Source: UBA6623 sp965248235
GTDB lineage: Bacteria; Acidobacteriota; Terriglobia; Bryobacterales; UBA6623
DNA: 64,000 bases
Direction: 5' to 3'
NCBI GenBank assembly: GCA_965248235.1
Contig: CBDFIU010000005.1
Span: forward strand, 868,001-932,000
Shown: positions 7,716-16,928 of the stretch, piece by piece
Layout: every line of letters starts with the position of its first letter
How positions within the stretch are numbered: the first letter of the stretch is position 1
Translations under genes and position numbers: made by a program
Notes under the pieces: model-generated
Seen by the model: only the letters and a program-made list of their open reading frames with translations
What the model was told of the DNA's origin: nothing
Databases searched by the model: none

Positions 7716-9164
7716 TTACGCCAAGATCGGTTTCACCACCTTGCCGGCGACGTCGGTGAGGCGGAAGTCGCGGCCGAGGTAACGGTAGGTCAGTTTTTCG
7801 TGGTCGAAACCGAGGCAATGCAACATCGTCGCTTGTAGGTCGTGCACGTGAACGGGGTCTTCGGCGACGTGCAGGCACAGCTCGTCGGTTTTCCCGTGAA
7901 CATGGCCGCCCTTGATGCCTCCCCCGGCCATCCACATGCTGAAGGCGTGCGGATGATGATCGCGGCCGGCATTGGCCGCTTCCTCGGGCTTACGGATTTC
8001 GACCATCGGCGTGCGGCCGAATTCACCGCCCCACACAACCAACGTTTCGTCGAGCAGGCCGCGTTGCTTGAGGTCCTTGATCAGCGCCGCCGTCGGTTGG
8101 TCGATTTCCTCGACGCGTTTGGGAAGGTTGCGTTTCAGGTAGGTGTGGTCGTCCCAACTGGCGTCCATCATGAGAACGAAGCGAACGCCGCGTTCGACCA
8201 TGCGGCGGGCGAGCAGGCAGTTCGTTGCATATTGGCGGCGGTGTTCGTTGCCCGAGTGGATGCCGTACATCGCCAGCGTATCTTCGGACTCGTCGGAGAA
8301 ATCCATCAAATCGGGGCCTTCGGTTTGCATCCGGAAGGCCAGCTCGTACGAGGCAATGCGGGAGGCGATTTCATGGTCTCCGGTTTTCTCGTAGCGCTCG
8401 GTGTTGAGGTCGCTGATCAAGTCGAGAGTTTCGCGTTGATCGTTGCGCGTAACGCCGGGCGGATTCGAGAGGTAGAGAATCGGGTCGCCCTGGTTACGAA
8501 AGACGGTGCCCTGATAGGGAGAGGGCAGAAAACCGCTCGAAAAGTTCGTGGTCCCGCCGCTGGTTCCTTTGCCCGATGAAAGCACGACGAAGCCCGGCAG
8601 GTTGCGGGACTCACTGCCCAGCCCGTAGATCGTCCACGCCCCCATCGTCGGGCGTCCGAATTGGATGCTGCCGGTGAACAGCAGCAACTGCCCGGGGTGG
8701 TGGTTGAAGGCATCGGTGTGCATCGAGCGGACGAGCGTGATGTCGTCGGCGACCGACCCCAGATGCGGCATCAACTCGGAAAGTTCCATCCCCGATTCGC
8801 CGCGGCGTTGGAAGCCAAACGGGCTTGCCATGACTTTGGCGGTGGGTTTGATGAAGGCCAACTTGAGGTCTTTGGTGAGAGACGCGGGGAGCGATTGGCC
8901 GTCGTATTCCTCGAGGCCGGGTTTGGGATCGAAGAGTTCATATTGGCTGGGGCCGCCTTCCATGAACATGTAGATAACGCTCTTGGCCTTGGCCGGGAAA
9001 TGCGGTTGCCGCGGGACGAGCGGGCCGGCGGCGGGGGCGTCTCCGGCCGCGGTCAGACCTTCCGAGGCCAGCAGGTCGGCGAGAGCCACGGTGCCGATGC
9101 CGTTGGCGCCGTTTCGGAGGAAATCACGCCGAGACTGGATTTGGTCGAATTGCAGGCGGTTCAT
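7716..9164 (-). CDS. DUF1501 family protein with Tat signal
   Basis: About 482 aa. The N-terminus carries a twin-arginine signal (QSRRDFLRNG, residues 10-19) followed by a hydrophobic stretch, so it is exported folded. The body matches DUF1501, a sulfatase/alkaline-phosphatase-like family common in Planctomycetes, Verrucomicrobia and Acidobacteriota: MFMEGGPSQYELFDPKPGL, TDAFNHHPGQLLLFTG and VVWGGEFGRTP. I chose ATG 9164 because it puts the Tat motif at the N-terminus and has GGAG upstream. An ATG at 9251 overlaps the PSD1 stop by four bases (ATGA) and would add 29 residues. DUF1501 genes usually follow a PSD1 gene, as here. Biochemical function is not established. Confidence 0.9.
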   Translation of the reverse strand: MNRLQFDQIQSRRDFLRNGANGIGTVALADLLASEGLTAAGDAPAAGPLVPRQPHFPAKAKSVIYMFMEGGPSQYELFDPKPGLEEYDGQSLPASLTKDLKLAFIKPTAKVMASPFGFQRRGESGMELSELMPHLGSVADDITLVRSMHTDAFNHHPGQLLLFTGSIQFGRPTMGAWTIYGLGSESRNLPGFVVLSSGKGTSGGTTNFSSGFLPSPYQGTVFRNQGDPILYLSNPPGVTRNDQRETLDLISDLNTERYEKTGDHEIASRIASYELAFRMQTEGPDLMDFSDESEDTLAMYGIHSGNEHRRQYATNCLLARRMVERGVRFVLMMDASWDDHTYLKRNLPKRVEEIDQPTAALIKDLKQRGLLDETLVVWGGEFGRTPMVEIRKPEEAANAGRDHHPHAFSMWMAGGGIKGGHVHGKTDELCLHVAEDPVHVHDLQATMLHCLGFDHEKLTYRYLGRDFRLTDVAGKVVKPILA

Positions 9165-9247
9165 GATGGGTGTTTTCTCCGCGCGATGGGTGCGCAAGCC
9201 TCGAAGCCTGCCTAGCTTCGCGGCTGCCGCGAATTCTTCCTCTTGCT

Positions 9248-11818
9248 TCATTCACGGGTAATGAATTCATCGAGGTTCAATAAAGCCCGCGCCAGGCTGA
9301 CCCAAGCGGCGGTTTCCTCGGGCGCGGCATCGCGCGGGACAAACGAGACCAGTTGCCGCGCGGTTTCGGGATTCTCGGCGAAAGCCCGTTCCCGGCTTTC
9401 CCAAAACGTCGTCAAGCGATCCTTTTCACGCGGCTCGGGCGATCGGCTCAGGCAGAGTCGATAGGCGTAATCGAGCCGGCCCGCGAAGCCGTCGCCCCCC
9501 GCCTCGCTCAGCACGCGGACCGCCAAGGCCTGCGCGGCTTCGAGCAGGACGGCGTCATTAAGCTGATTGAGCGCTTGCAGGGCCGTGTTCGAGCGTTCGC
9601 GGCGCGGTGCGGTGGTCAGCGTGTCGGGCGCGTCAAAGTTCATCAGCATCGGGTAGGGTGTAGTGCGCTGGAAATGAATGTAGAGTCCGCGTCGGTAGCG
9701 TTCCGGCCCCATGTCGACGTTCCACTCCTTCTTCGCGTAGCCGATTTCAGAGACCCCCGCCGGCTGCGGCGGAAACACGCTCGGGCCTCCGATCTTGGGA
9801 TAGAGCAGGCCGCTGACGGCGAGGGCGTTGTCGCGCAGCAACTCGGCCGGCAGACGCAGTCGGTTCTGGCGGGCGAGCAGTCTATTCTCCGGATCCTGTT
9901 CGGCTAAGTCGAGCCGGGCGTGCGAGGACTGCCGGTAGGTCGCCGAAGTCGCGATCAGACGATGGATTTGCTTGCGGCTCCAACCGGCGGTTCGAAACTC
10001 GGCGGCCAGCCAATCGAGAAGTCGCGGATGCGACGGGGCTTCCCCTTGCGCGCCGAAGTCACCGGCCGTGCGTACCAAGCCACGTCCGAAAAACTCTTGC
10101 CACATGCGATTGACGGTCACCCGGGCGGTGAGCGGATTTTCACCCGAGACGAGCCACTCGGCCAATCGCAGACGGGGATGCTCGGACTCGTCGACTGCCC
10201 GCGGCAAGACGGCCGGTGTGCGCGGGTCCACCGCGACGCCCGGGGCGCGGTAGTCGCCGCGAAGAGCGATGTGGGCGGCGATCGGTTCGGAACGCTCGAT
10301 CATCGTATAGGCGCGCGTGCGGGTCGGCAGCTCGGCGGCCAGTTGGGCGAGATGCTCGCGAATTTCGTCGAGGCGTTTCTTGATTGTTTCGTCCTTGAGA
10401 TACGCGGGGCCTTTTTGACGCAGGAACCAGTCGGTCACTTTGTCGCGCTCGAGTTGGGTGAGCTCGGCGGCGTCGGTGCGCATCAGCCAGTCGGCGCGGT
10501 CATTGGCGGCGCGCCATTCGGTGAGATAGAAATCCCAATCCGTGTTGACGCCGGGATTTTCCATCGCCTCGATCATGCGTTCGCGCCAGGCGGCTTGCAT
10601 CTTTGGAATGGAATTATCTTCAAGAATCTTGCGCCGCGCAAAATAGTAAATCGGCAATTCGCGCAGCAGCGGCCCCGACTCGCCCGGCAGCGGGGCTTCG
10701 ATGTCGCGTTCGACGGTGTTGTTGAAGAAAGCGAAGAGTTGGTAAAACTCGCGTTGCGATAAGGGGTCGTATTTGTGGTCGTGGCATTGCGCGCAACCGA
10801 CCGTCAACCCCAGCCATACGGTTCCGATCGTAGTGATGCGGTCAATCGTCTCCTCGAACCGCTTCTCCGCGCTTTGCACGCCCGCTTCGCGGTTCTTGGT
10901 GCCGTTGCGCAAAAAACCGGTTGCCACACGTTGCGACGTGGTGGCGCGCGGAAGCAGGTCGCCGGCGATTTGCTCAATGCTGAACTGATCAAACGGCATG
11001 TCGCGGTTGATGGCTTCAATCACCCATTGGCGCCAGCGCCACGCATAAGGCCGTAGTGGGTCGCGCTCATAGCCGTCGCTATCGGCGTAGCGGGCGGCGT
11101 CAAGCCAATGCATCGCCCACTTTTCGCCGTAATGCGGCGAACGAAGAAGTTCATCGACAACTTTTTCAAAGGCGCGGGGGGCAGAGTCCTCTAAGAAGGC
11201 CGCGACTTGATCGGGCGTGGGGGGTAAGCCGATCAGATCGAAGTAGACGCGCCGCAGCAGAGTGATCTTTTCGGCTTCGGGCGAAGGTCGAACCCCTTCT
11301 TGATCCAGCCGCGCAAGCGTGAACCGATCGATCGGATTTCGTGACCACGCGGGGTCGGAAACCCGAGGCGGCGGCGGCTTCGCAATCGGCCGAAACGACC
11401 AGTGCTTCCGTCGGTCGTCGGAGGAAACCGCGGCGGGCGCCGGCGCCTCGGGCCACTCGGCCCCGGCGTCGATCCATGTCCGCAACAAGCCGATCTCGGC
11501 GGGTGTCAAAGCGGCGCCCGCCGGGGGCATGCGAAAGCCTTCCTTGTCGCTGACCACACGCCCAATCAACTTACTCTCGGCGGCGTTCCCGGCAACGATC
11601 ACGGGCCCCGAATAGCCGCCCTTCATGGCCGCGTCTCGGCGGTCGAGGCGCAGACCGTTCATCTGTTGCGCCGAACCGTGGCACGCGTAGCAGCGCTGGT
11701 GGAGAATCGGCTCGACGTCGCGACGAAAGTCGGCTGCGGGAGCGGGTCGCGCAACAAGATGAAAAGCGACGACAGCGAGAACAACAAGCAGCGACATTGA
11801 CTCTATTCTAGTCCTCAT
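9248..11818 (-). CDS. PSD1 protein: c-type heme motif + DUF1549 + DUF1553
   Basis: An 856-aa exported protein. MRTRIESMSLLVVLAVVAF is a signal peptide, then FRRDVEPILHQRCYACHGSA gives a planctomycete cytochrome c-type CxACH heme site, then DUF1549 (KHWSFRPIAKP, NPIDRFTLARLDQEG, DLIGLPPTPDQV, MHWLDAARYADSDGYE, VGCAQCHDHKYDP), then DUF1553 (NPLTARVTVNRMWQEFFGRG, DFGAQGEAPSHPRLLDWLA). Start ATG 11818 keeps the charged n-region of the signal peptide; ATG 11797 is an alternative. It is directly followed by the DUF1501 gene, the conserved pairing for this family. A role in extracellular polymer degradation coupled to electron transfer has been suggested for such pairs, but that is not proven. Confidence 0.93.
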   Translation of the reverse strand: MRTRIESMSLLVVLAVVAFHLVARPAPAADFRRDVEPILHQRCYACHGSAQQMNGLRLDRRDAAMKGGYSGPVIVAGNAAESKLIGRVVSDKEGFRMPPAGAALTPAEIGLLRTWIDAGAEWPEAPAPAAVSSDDRRKHWSFRPIAKPPPPRVSDPAWSRNPIDRFTLARLDQEGVRPSPEAEKITLLRRVYFDLIGLPPTPDQVAAFLEDSAPRAFEKVVDELLRSPHYGEKWAMHWLDAARYADSDGYERDPLRPYAWRWRQWVIEAINRDMPFDQFSIEQIAGDLLPRATTSQRVATGFLRNGTKNREAGVQSAEKRFEETIDRITTIGTVWLGLTVGCAQCHDHKYDPLSQREFYQLFAFFNNTVERDIEAPLPGESGPLLRELPIYYFARRKILEDNSIPKMQAAWRERMIEAMENPGVNTDWDFYLTEWRAANDRADWLMRTDAAELTQLERDKVTDWFLRQKGPAYLKDETIKKRLDEIREHLAQLAAELPTRTRAYTMIERSEPIAAHIALRGDYRAPGVAVDPRTPAVLPRAVDESEHPRLRLAEWLVSGENPLTARVTVNRMWQEFFGRGLVRTAGDFGAQGEAPSHPRLLDWLAAEFRTAGWSRKQIHRLIATSATYRQSSHARLDLAEQDPENRLLARQNRLRLPAELLRDNALAVSGLLYPKIGGPSVFPPQPAGVSEIGYAKKEWNVDMGPERYRRGLYIHFQRTTPYPMLMNFDAPDTLTTAPRRERSNTALQALNQLNDAVLLEAAQALAVRVLSEAGGDGFAGRLDYAYRLCLSRSPEPREKDRLTTFWESRERAFAENPETARQLVSFVPRDAAPEETAAWVSLARALLNLDEFITRE

Positions 11819-11864
11819 CGAACGGCGTACCGACAGTACGCGGCACCCCCCCGCATCCCACGAT

Positions 11865-14420
11865 CTACAGTTCGTTCAGCAGTTCGCTGTATTGGCGGCG
11901 GGCGCGGTCAAGCGTGTAGTCGCGGGTGACCAGGCGGCGACCGGCTTGTCCCATGTCGGCGCGGCGCGGCTCATCAGATAGCAAGTCATCGATAGCGCGG
12001 GCGAAACGGGCCTCCTCCTCGCTGCCGAGGTCGATGAGGACGCCACACTCGGGCGGCAGAGCTTCTTCGATCGCGCCCACGTGGGAGGCAACGACCGGCG
12101 TTTCCATGGCAAGCGATTCGAGCACGATCAGGGGTACGCCCTCGGTTTGGGAAGGAACTAGAGTAAGCGCGGCCGAGGCCGGCAATTCCGGCATGTCATC
12201 ACGTCGACCGAGCAGCGAGAATCGGCGGGTCAGTCCCTTGCGTTCGAGTTTCGCTCGCAAACGCGGTTCCTCGGGGCCCGCGCCGGCTACAACGAAGTGA
12301 AAATCAGCGCCCGGGCGCTGCCGGAGAAGTTCCGTCGCGATGTCGGGCAGCAGCAGCGGCCGCTTGCTCTCGTAGAGCGCACCGGCATAAAGCAGAATCT
12401 TCGTCGTGGGGGCCAAACGCAGTTCGCGATGCAGCCGGTCGCCGGAATAGCGGGAAGGATCGAACCTCTCCACATCAATGCCGTTGCGAATCAGCCTGAT
12501 CCTTTCTTCCGGCGTACCCATCTCGAAAAGGCGTGCCCGACCCGCCTCGGAGATAACCAGGCGGCGGTCGATGTCGTCCGCCACATCAAGAGTCGCGGAG
12601 AATAGGTCCCAGTCGTCATCAACAGCGTGAAGAACGTCCATTGTTTTGATCCCGGGCCGCTTGTTCTTGATGGCCGGCAGGGCCGCGTAGACGCTCAGCG
12701 AGTTCTGGACGACGAGGACATCGAATTCCCAGTTGAGGGCGGCACTGTAGACAAAATGTGGGACCCACGAGACATCGACCATCGGGGCCAGATCGTAGAT
12801 ATGGTCGACGAGCTCTTCCCATCGTGATCGAAGACGGGATTCTTGGCGGTCCGAGGCCAACAGGAAGATTTCGAAACGAGAGCGGTCAATGCAACCGGCC
12901 AACTCCAGCAAGACACTCTCGGCGCCGCCCGCTCCAAGGCTCGGGATGCAGAGAGCAAGGCGCCGTTTGCCCTCCGGCTTCGGAGGCGTGATGTAGTCGA
13001 TTCTTTCGACAAGGCCCCCTTCGATCAATACCGAGCGCGGTTGAAATTTCAAATAGAAACTCAGGTCGAAAACCGGGCGGCCCGCCACCGCGTTGATCTT
13101 CTCTTTCCAACGCAGCGGGATCAGCCTGCCGGCGGCGGCCGGCAGGTCGGCGCGCCAGGTTTCGACGGAAAGAAGCTCGGCATTCTCCAGATGGTGGCGA
13201 ATCGCGGCGGGCCAATCCGACGACGGCTGGGTTCGGTGGTTGGAGGCGGTCGGCGGCGTTGCCGGGGCGCTCGTTTTCGAGGCGGATGGACTCGGTTTCG
13301 CGGGTGATGGCCCCGTGCCCGTCTCGGGGGGGTTGGCCGGCCGACGGCATCGCCAAGGCAGCCGCCGAACTTTGCCCGATCGACGGGCTTCGGGTTGTTC
13401 GAGCACCGCGCGGCTGAGCCCCAGAGGCCCCGCCGCCTGGCGGAACGAGGGACGAGGGGCTTCGCCGGTGTCGCTCCAGGTCACCCAGGAAGCCGCACGC
13501 AGCCCCCAGATACATTGTTCGGCGGCATAAGGCTGCAGCATGCGGTCATCGCTCATCCACAAGAAATAGGGGGCGTTCGATCGTTCGAGAGCCGTCGCCT
13601 CGTCGACACCGACAAGAACCTGGTAGTCCCGTACCGTCTGATTCTCGAAATTCGGCTCGCCGCGCCGGACCACGAAACAGATCGACGGAGACCATCGCCT
13701 CTTGACGTTCAAGCGCCCTCTGGGAGAGAACAAGGCCGGGTGGCTGGTCCTCATATGCACCCAGTTTTTGTCGTGATTATCGAGGCCGACGTAGTGGTGC
13801 CCGCGCCCATGCGTGCGGTAGTTGAACAGAACCTTGGGGATGTAATGTCCATACCATCCATGCGCGCCCAGTTGGAGGGCAAACTGCCAATCTTCGTAGG
13901 AAAAGCGGTGCCACTCGTCATAGCCGCCGACGTCTTGCCAAGCTTCTCGGCGCAAGAACAAGCAATGCGCTAGGAAGTTCTCTTGCATCAGGCGGTAGAG
14001 ATTGTAGTCCCCGGCATGATGGATGAAATTCCGGTCACCGAACACGCGGTAGTCAAAGTAGGCGAACCCGGCCTCGGGGTGGGCGCGCATCGCCCGCAGG
14101 CAAATCTTCATCATTTCGGGTTCCAGAAAATCGTCGGAGTCCAGTGGAATGACGTAGCGGCCGCGCGAGAGTTGAAGGCCTCGATTGCGGGCCTGCGGCA
14201 GTCCGCGATGAGGCTCTCGGACAACCCGCACACCGGGTAATGCTTGGCGCTCGATAGCTTCGATCGAGGCAATCGTTTCCGGCTCCTGGGCGCCGTCGTC
14301 GACCAGAATGATTTCCCAATGTGGATGGGTCTGGCGTTGGATGCTCTCGATGGTCTCGTGGACGAAATGACCCCTGGTGTAGCAAGGGATTACGACCGAG
14401 ATAAGTTCCGTGTCATTCAT
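11865..14420 (-). CDS. Bifunctional glycosyltransferase: GT2 N-terminus fused to GT4 C-terminus
   Basis: An 851-aa predicted cytoplasmic protein. Residues 1-230 form a GT2 (GT-A) domain: SVVIPCYTRG, VDDG near 40-43, and the nucleotide/metal motif LDSDDF at 93-98. Residues about 250-420 form a linker rich in Pro/Ser/Thr, with some GT2-like acceptor-side sequence before it. From about residue 470 a GT4 (GT-B) domain begins at LCIPSLGAGGAESVLLELA. It has LLYAGALYESKRP and the donor-binding TLVPSQTEGVPLIVLESLAM with the E-x7-E pattern. It would add two sugars in sequence to a surface polysaccharide or glycolipid. No other cell-surface genes adjoin it. Start ATG 14420. Confidence 0.88.
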   Translation of the reverse strand: MNDTELISVVIPCYTRGHFVHETIESIQRQTHPHWEIILVDDGAQEPETIASIEAIERQALPGVRVVREPHRGLPQARNRGLQLSRGRYVIPLDSDDFLEPEMMKICLRAMRAHPEAGFAYFDYRVFGDRNFIHHAGDYNLYRLMQENFLAHCLFLRREAWQDVGGYDEWHRFSYEDWQFALQLGAHGWYGHYIPKVLFNYRTHGRGHHYVGLDNHDKNWVHMRTSHPALFSPRGRLNVKRRWSPSICFVVRRGEPNFENQTVRDYQVLVGVDEATALERSNAPYFLWMSDDRMLQPYAAEQCIWGLRAASWVTWSDTGEAPRPSFRQAAGPLGLSRAVLEQPEARRSGKVRRLPWRCRRPANPPETGTGPSPAKPSPSASKTSAPATPPTASNHRTQPSSDWPAAIRHHLENAELLSVETWRADLPAAAGRLIPLRWKEKINAVAGRPVFDLSFYLKFQPRSVLIEGGLVERIDYITPPKPEGKRRLALCIPSLGAGGAESVLLELAGCIDRSRFEIFLLASDRQESRLRSRWEELVDHIYDLAPMVDVSWVPHFVYSAALNWEFDVLVVQNSLSVYAALPAIKNKRPGIKTMDVLHAVDDDWDLFSATLDVADDIDRRLVISEAGRARLFEMGTPEERIRLIRNGIDVERFDPSRYSGDRLHRELRLAPTTKILLYAGALYESKRPLLLPDIATELLRQRPGADFHFVVAGAGPEEPRLRAKLERKGLTRRFSLLGRRDDMPELPASAALTLVPSQTEGVPLIVLESLAMETPVVASHVGAIEEALPPECGVLIDLGSEEEARFARAIDDLLSDEPRRADMGQAGRRLVTRDYTLDRARRQYSELLNEL

Positions 14421-14442
14421 GGGAACTGGATGAGCGTTTCCT

Positions 14443-14573
14443 CAGGGCAGTGAAAAAAGCGGAGACTGTGCTCCCCCCCGGGGCAGGGGGCATGGATAGT
14501 AGCCCCGCGTGGAGCGAAGCGCAACCCGGGGTCCCGACTGTCCCCGACCTTTTCACAGTCTCTGAAGGTGGCC
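14443..14573. repeat. Dispersed repeat unit, MITE-like, between two minus-strand genes
   Basis: The ends are imperfect inverted copies: CAGGGCAGTGAAAAAAGC at 14443-14460 and CTTTTCACAGTCTCTG near 14549-14564. The centre holds AGGGGGCATGGATAGTAGCC followed by GGAGCGAAGCGCAACCC, which recurs at 16614-16655. A related pair of ends lies at 19312-19429. It looks like a small palindromic repeat family that could fold on transcription. Confidence 0.5.
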
Positions 14574-14580
14574 GCACGAC

Positions 14581-16483
14581 TTAAAATCGCAGTCCCTTTT
14601 TCAATAGCATGACGCCGTAGAAATACAGTTCGGCGTCAAGGCAGCGTCGAACCGTCGCGGCGCGGCGAAACCCGTGCTGCTCGCCATCAAAAAGCACATA
14701 AGCGGCCGCGACACCCTTGGCTCGTAGCGCCCCCACCATCGCCTCGGCTTGTTCGAGCGGCACAACCTTGTCTTCACTCCCCTGGAAAAAGATGACCGGA
14801 GCCGACAGATCTCCGACGGCATGGATCGGCGAACGCTCGATGTAGAGAGCGCGATCTTGCGGATACGGACCGATCAGCTTATCGAGGTAGCGCGATTCGA
14901 ACTTATGAGTGTCGCGCGCCAAAGCTTCGAGATCACCCACTCCGTAATAGCTCGCCCCGGCTTGAAACACGTCGCGAAACGCCAAGGCGGCCAAGGTCGT
15001 ATACCCGCCCGCGCTGCCGCCTTTGATGATCAAGCGGCTTTGATCGCACCAGCCTTGCTCGACGCAATACTCGGCGGCGCGGACGCAATCCTCGACATCG
15101 ACGATTCCCCATCGCCCCGCCAGCCGCTCGCGATAGGCACGCCCGTAACCCGTGCTGCCTCCGTAGTTGACGTCCAAGACGGCAAAGCCGCGGCTGGTCC
15201 AATATTGGGTTTCGAGAGACAGCTCGCTCGACGTCGCGCCGGTTGGGCCGCCGTGCGTTTTCACAATCAGCGGGGGCAGCTCGTCCTCGGGCGGTTCGTA
15301 GTCGGCATTGCGAGGTGCGTAGTAGAACGCGTGGGCCGTGAGTCCGCCGGCGGTGGGAAATTCGATCGGCTGCGCCGGGGAAAAATGCTGTTGCGCTTCG
15401 GGTTCGACTTCGAAAGCCCGCCTCGGAACTCGGCGGTCCCCCGTGTCAAGATCCATCGCGACAATCGAGGGCGGCTCGACGGAAGAAGCGCCCCGAAACA
15501 CTACAGTGGAGCCGCGGGCCCGGAGCCGCGAAATCTCCGTATACGGGGTCTCGATCCAGTCGATCGCGCCGCCCCCAGCGTCCATTCGCCCGAGGCGCCA
15601 AACTCCGGCTTGCGCGCAAGCTAAGGATAACGCCGTGAGTGGCGGACAAAGCGTAAGTCGATTGCCCGAATACCCATTGCGGCGACCCGCACTCGGCTTC
15701 CATCGGAGCCAAGGGCAGCGCGCCGGCCGGTTCGTGACGATAGAGATTCCACCAGCCTGTGGGGTCCGAAACAAAGTAGAGATCGCCGTCGGGAGACCAT
15801 TGCGGCTGAAAGACCGAAACTTCCGGGCCACCCGCGATTCGTCGAGCATCGACCGGAAGCCCGTCGGCATCGAGATCCGCCAGCCACAGCTCGGTGCCGT
15901 CCCACGGCATATTGGGGTGGTTCCAGGTGAGCCAGGCCAGTTGCGTCGCCGCCGGGTTGAGCACGGGGTTCGAGTAGAAATCATTCCCCTCGACGAGAAT
16001 CCGCGTCTCGGCGTCCTTCTCGATGTCGATCGCCGCAAGGGTGTTTACGCATTCGACCGCCGGGTTGGAGTGATCTTCGCGAACGCAAATCAGCCGCTGA
16101 CGTACTCGATCGACCGCGGCGTCGGCGTAACGCCAAGGGCCTGCCGCGGTGACGGCTCGCGGCTCGGCCCCGGGGCTCGCACGGTAGATTCGCTGGTCGC
16201 GGTCATTCGAAAAATAGACGGTTTCACCATCGACGACGAAGGCCCCGCCGCCGTATTCATGAACGCGCGTCCTGGCATTGAATGGAGCGGGTTGAACGTC
16301 TTCGGGGACACCGCCCGGGCGCAATCGCACAATGACGCCGCGCCCGTCTTCCGACGGCCGCCCCTCGCTCCAGTAAATGTCTTCACTCGCGAGCGCGACC
16401 TGCCCCAAACGCAGGGATTCCCCCGCCACCAGGTCGGAGGTGATCGGCGATTTCCAGAATCCGTACTCAGCTTCGTGCGCCAT
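14581..16483 (-). pseudogene. S9-family peptidase (prolyl oligopeptidase/dipeptidyl aminopeptidase-like), frameshifted
   Basis: Two overlapping frames together make one ~635-aa S9 peptidase. The N-terminal half starts at ATG 16483 (MAHEAEYGFWKSP) and encodes a beta-propeller with repeats such as VFQPQWSPDGDLYFVSD. The C-terminal half is an alpha/beta hydrolase with KTHGGPTGATS, GYGRAYRERLAG, the nucleophile elbow GGSAGGYTT, the catalytic Asp in GSEDKVVP and the His in GEQHGFR. The switch between frames falls near 15605-15645; beyond it the first frame is meaningless. One inserted or deleted base explains it, so it is either a recent pseudogene or a sequencing error. All catalytic residues survive in the second frame. 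Confidence 0.85.
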
Positions 16484-16928
16484 GGGCACCGATATGTCAG
16501 ACTCTCTCGGGAAAAGTCGCGAGCTTCATCCGAGTCTATGAGTCTACCCGGATCTTGTGACGCGGCGGGTCCGCGACGGCAATGTGGAAGATCACGTGAT
16601 CGGCCCCCGGAAAAGGGGGCATGGATAGTAGCCCGCGCTGAAGCGAAGCAAAACCGTGGGTCAGTCGACCCGCACAACGAAAAGCTCCGGACGGGGCGTT
16701 GGAAAGACCGTTCGATTTCGTTCCCGCCGGGGCCGAACAACACCCCCGAACCTGATCCGCCAACCCTCGGAATCCGAAAGCGACAGCACTCTCCACGTTG
16801 ATGTCGCGCGCCCCTCGGCCGCCCGCGAGACACTGCCTTTGAAACGCTATGATACACTCCCCAAGTAGGGCTCCGATCCGGTCCTTTCCGGCGGCTGATT
16901 CCCGCCTCGCCGCTTTTTGAGGTTCCTC
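16484..16928. repeat. Intergenic stretch with palindrome and dispersed repeat
   Basis: No gene seen. It contains a perfect 12-bp palindrome GATCACGTGATC (16590-16601), a short hairpin GGCCCCCGGAAAAGGGGGC (16602-16620), and from 16614 the dispersed repeat GGGGGCATGGATAGTAGCCC plus GAAGCGAAGCAAAACC also found at 14486-14530. TATGAT at 16848-16853 could be a -10 box for argS, but no -35 at the right distance is evident. Confidence 0.5.

Noticed and set aside
11805..11810. TAGAAT as -10 of a leaderless PSD1 gene starting at 11797
   Set aside because: Starting there would remove the positively charged part of the signal peptide; ATG 11818 is the better start, so the box is probably chance.
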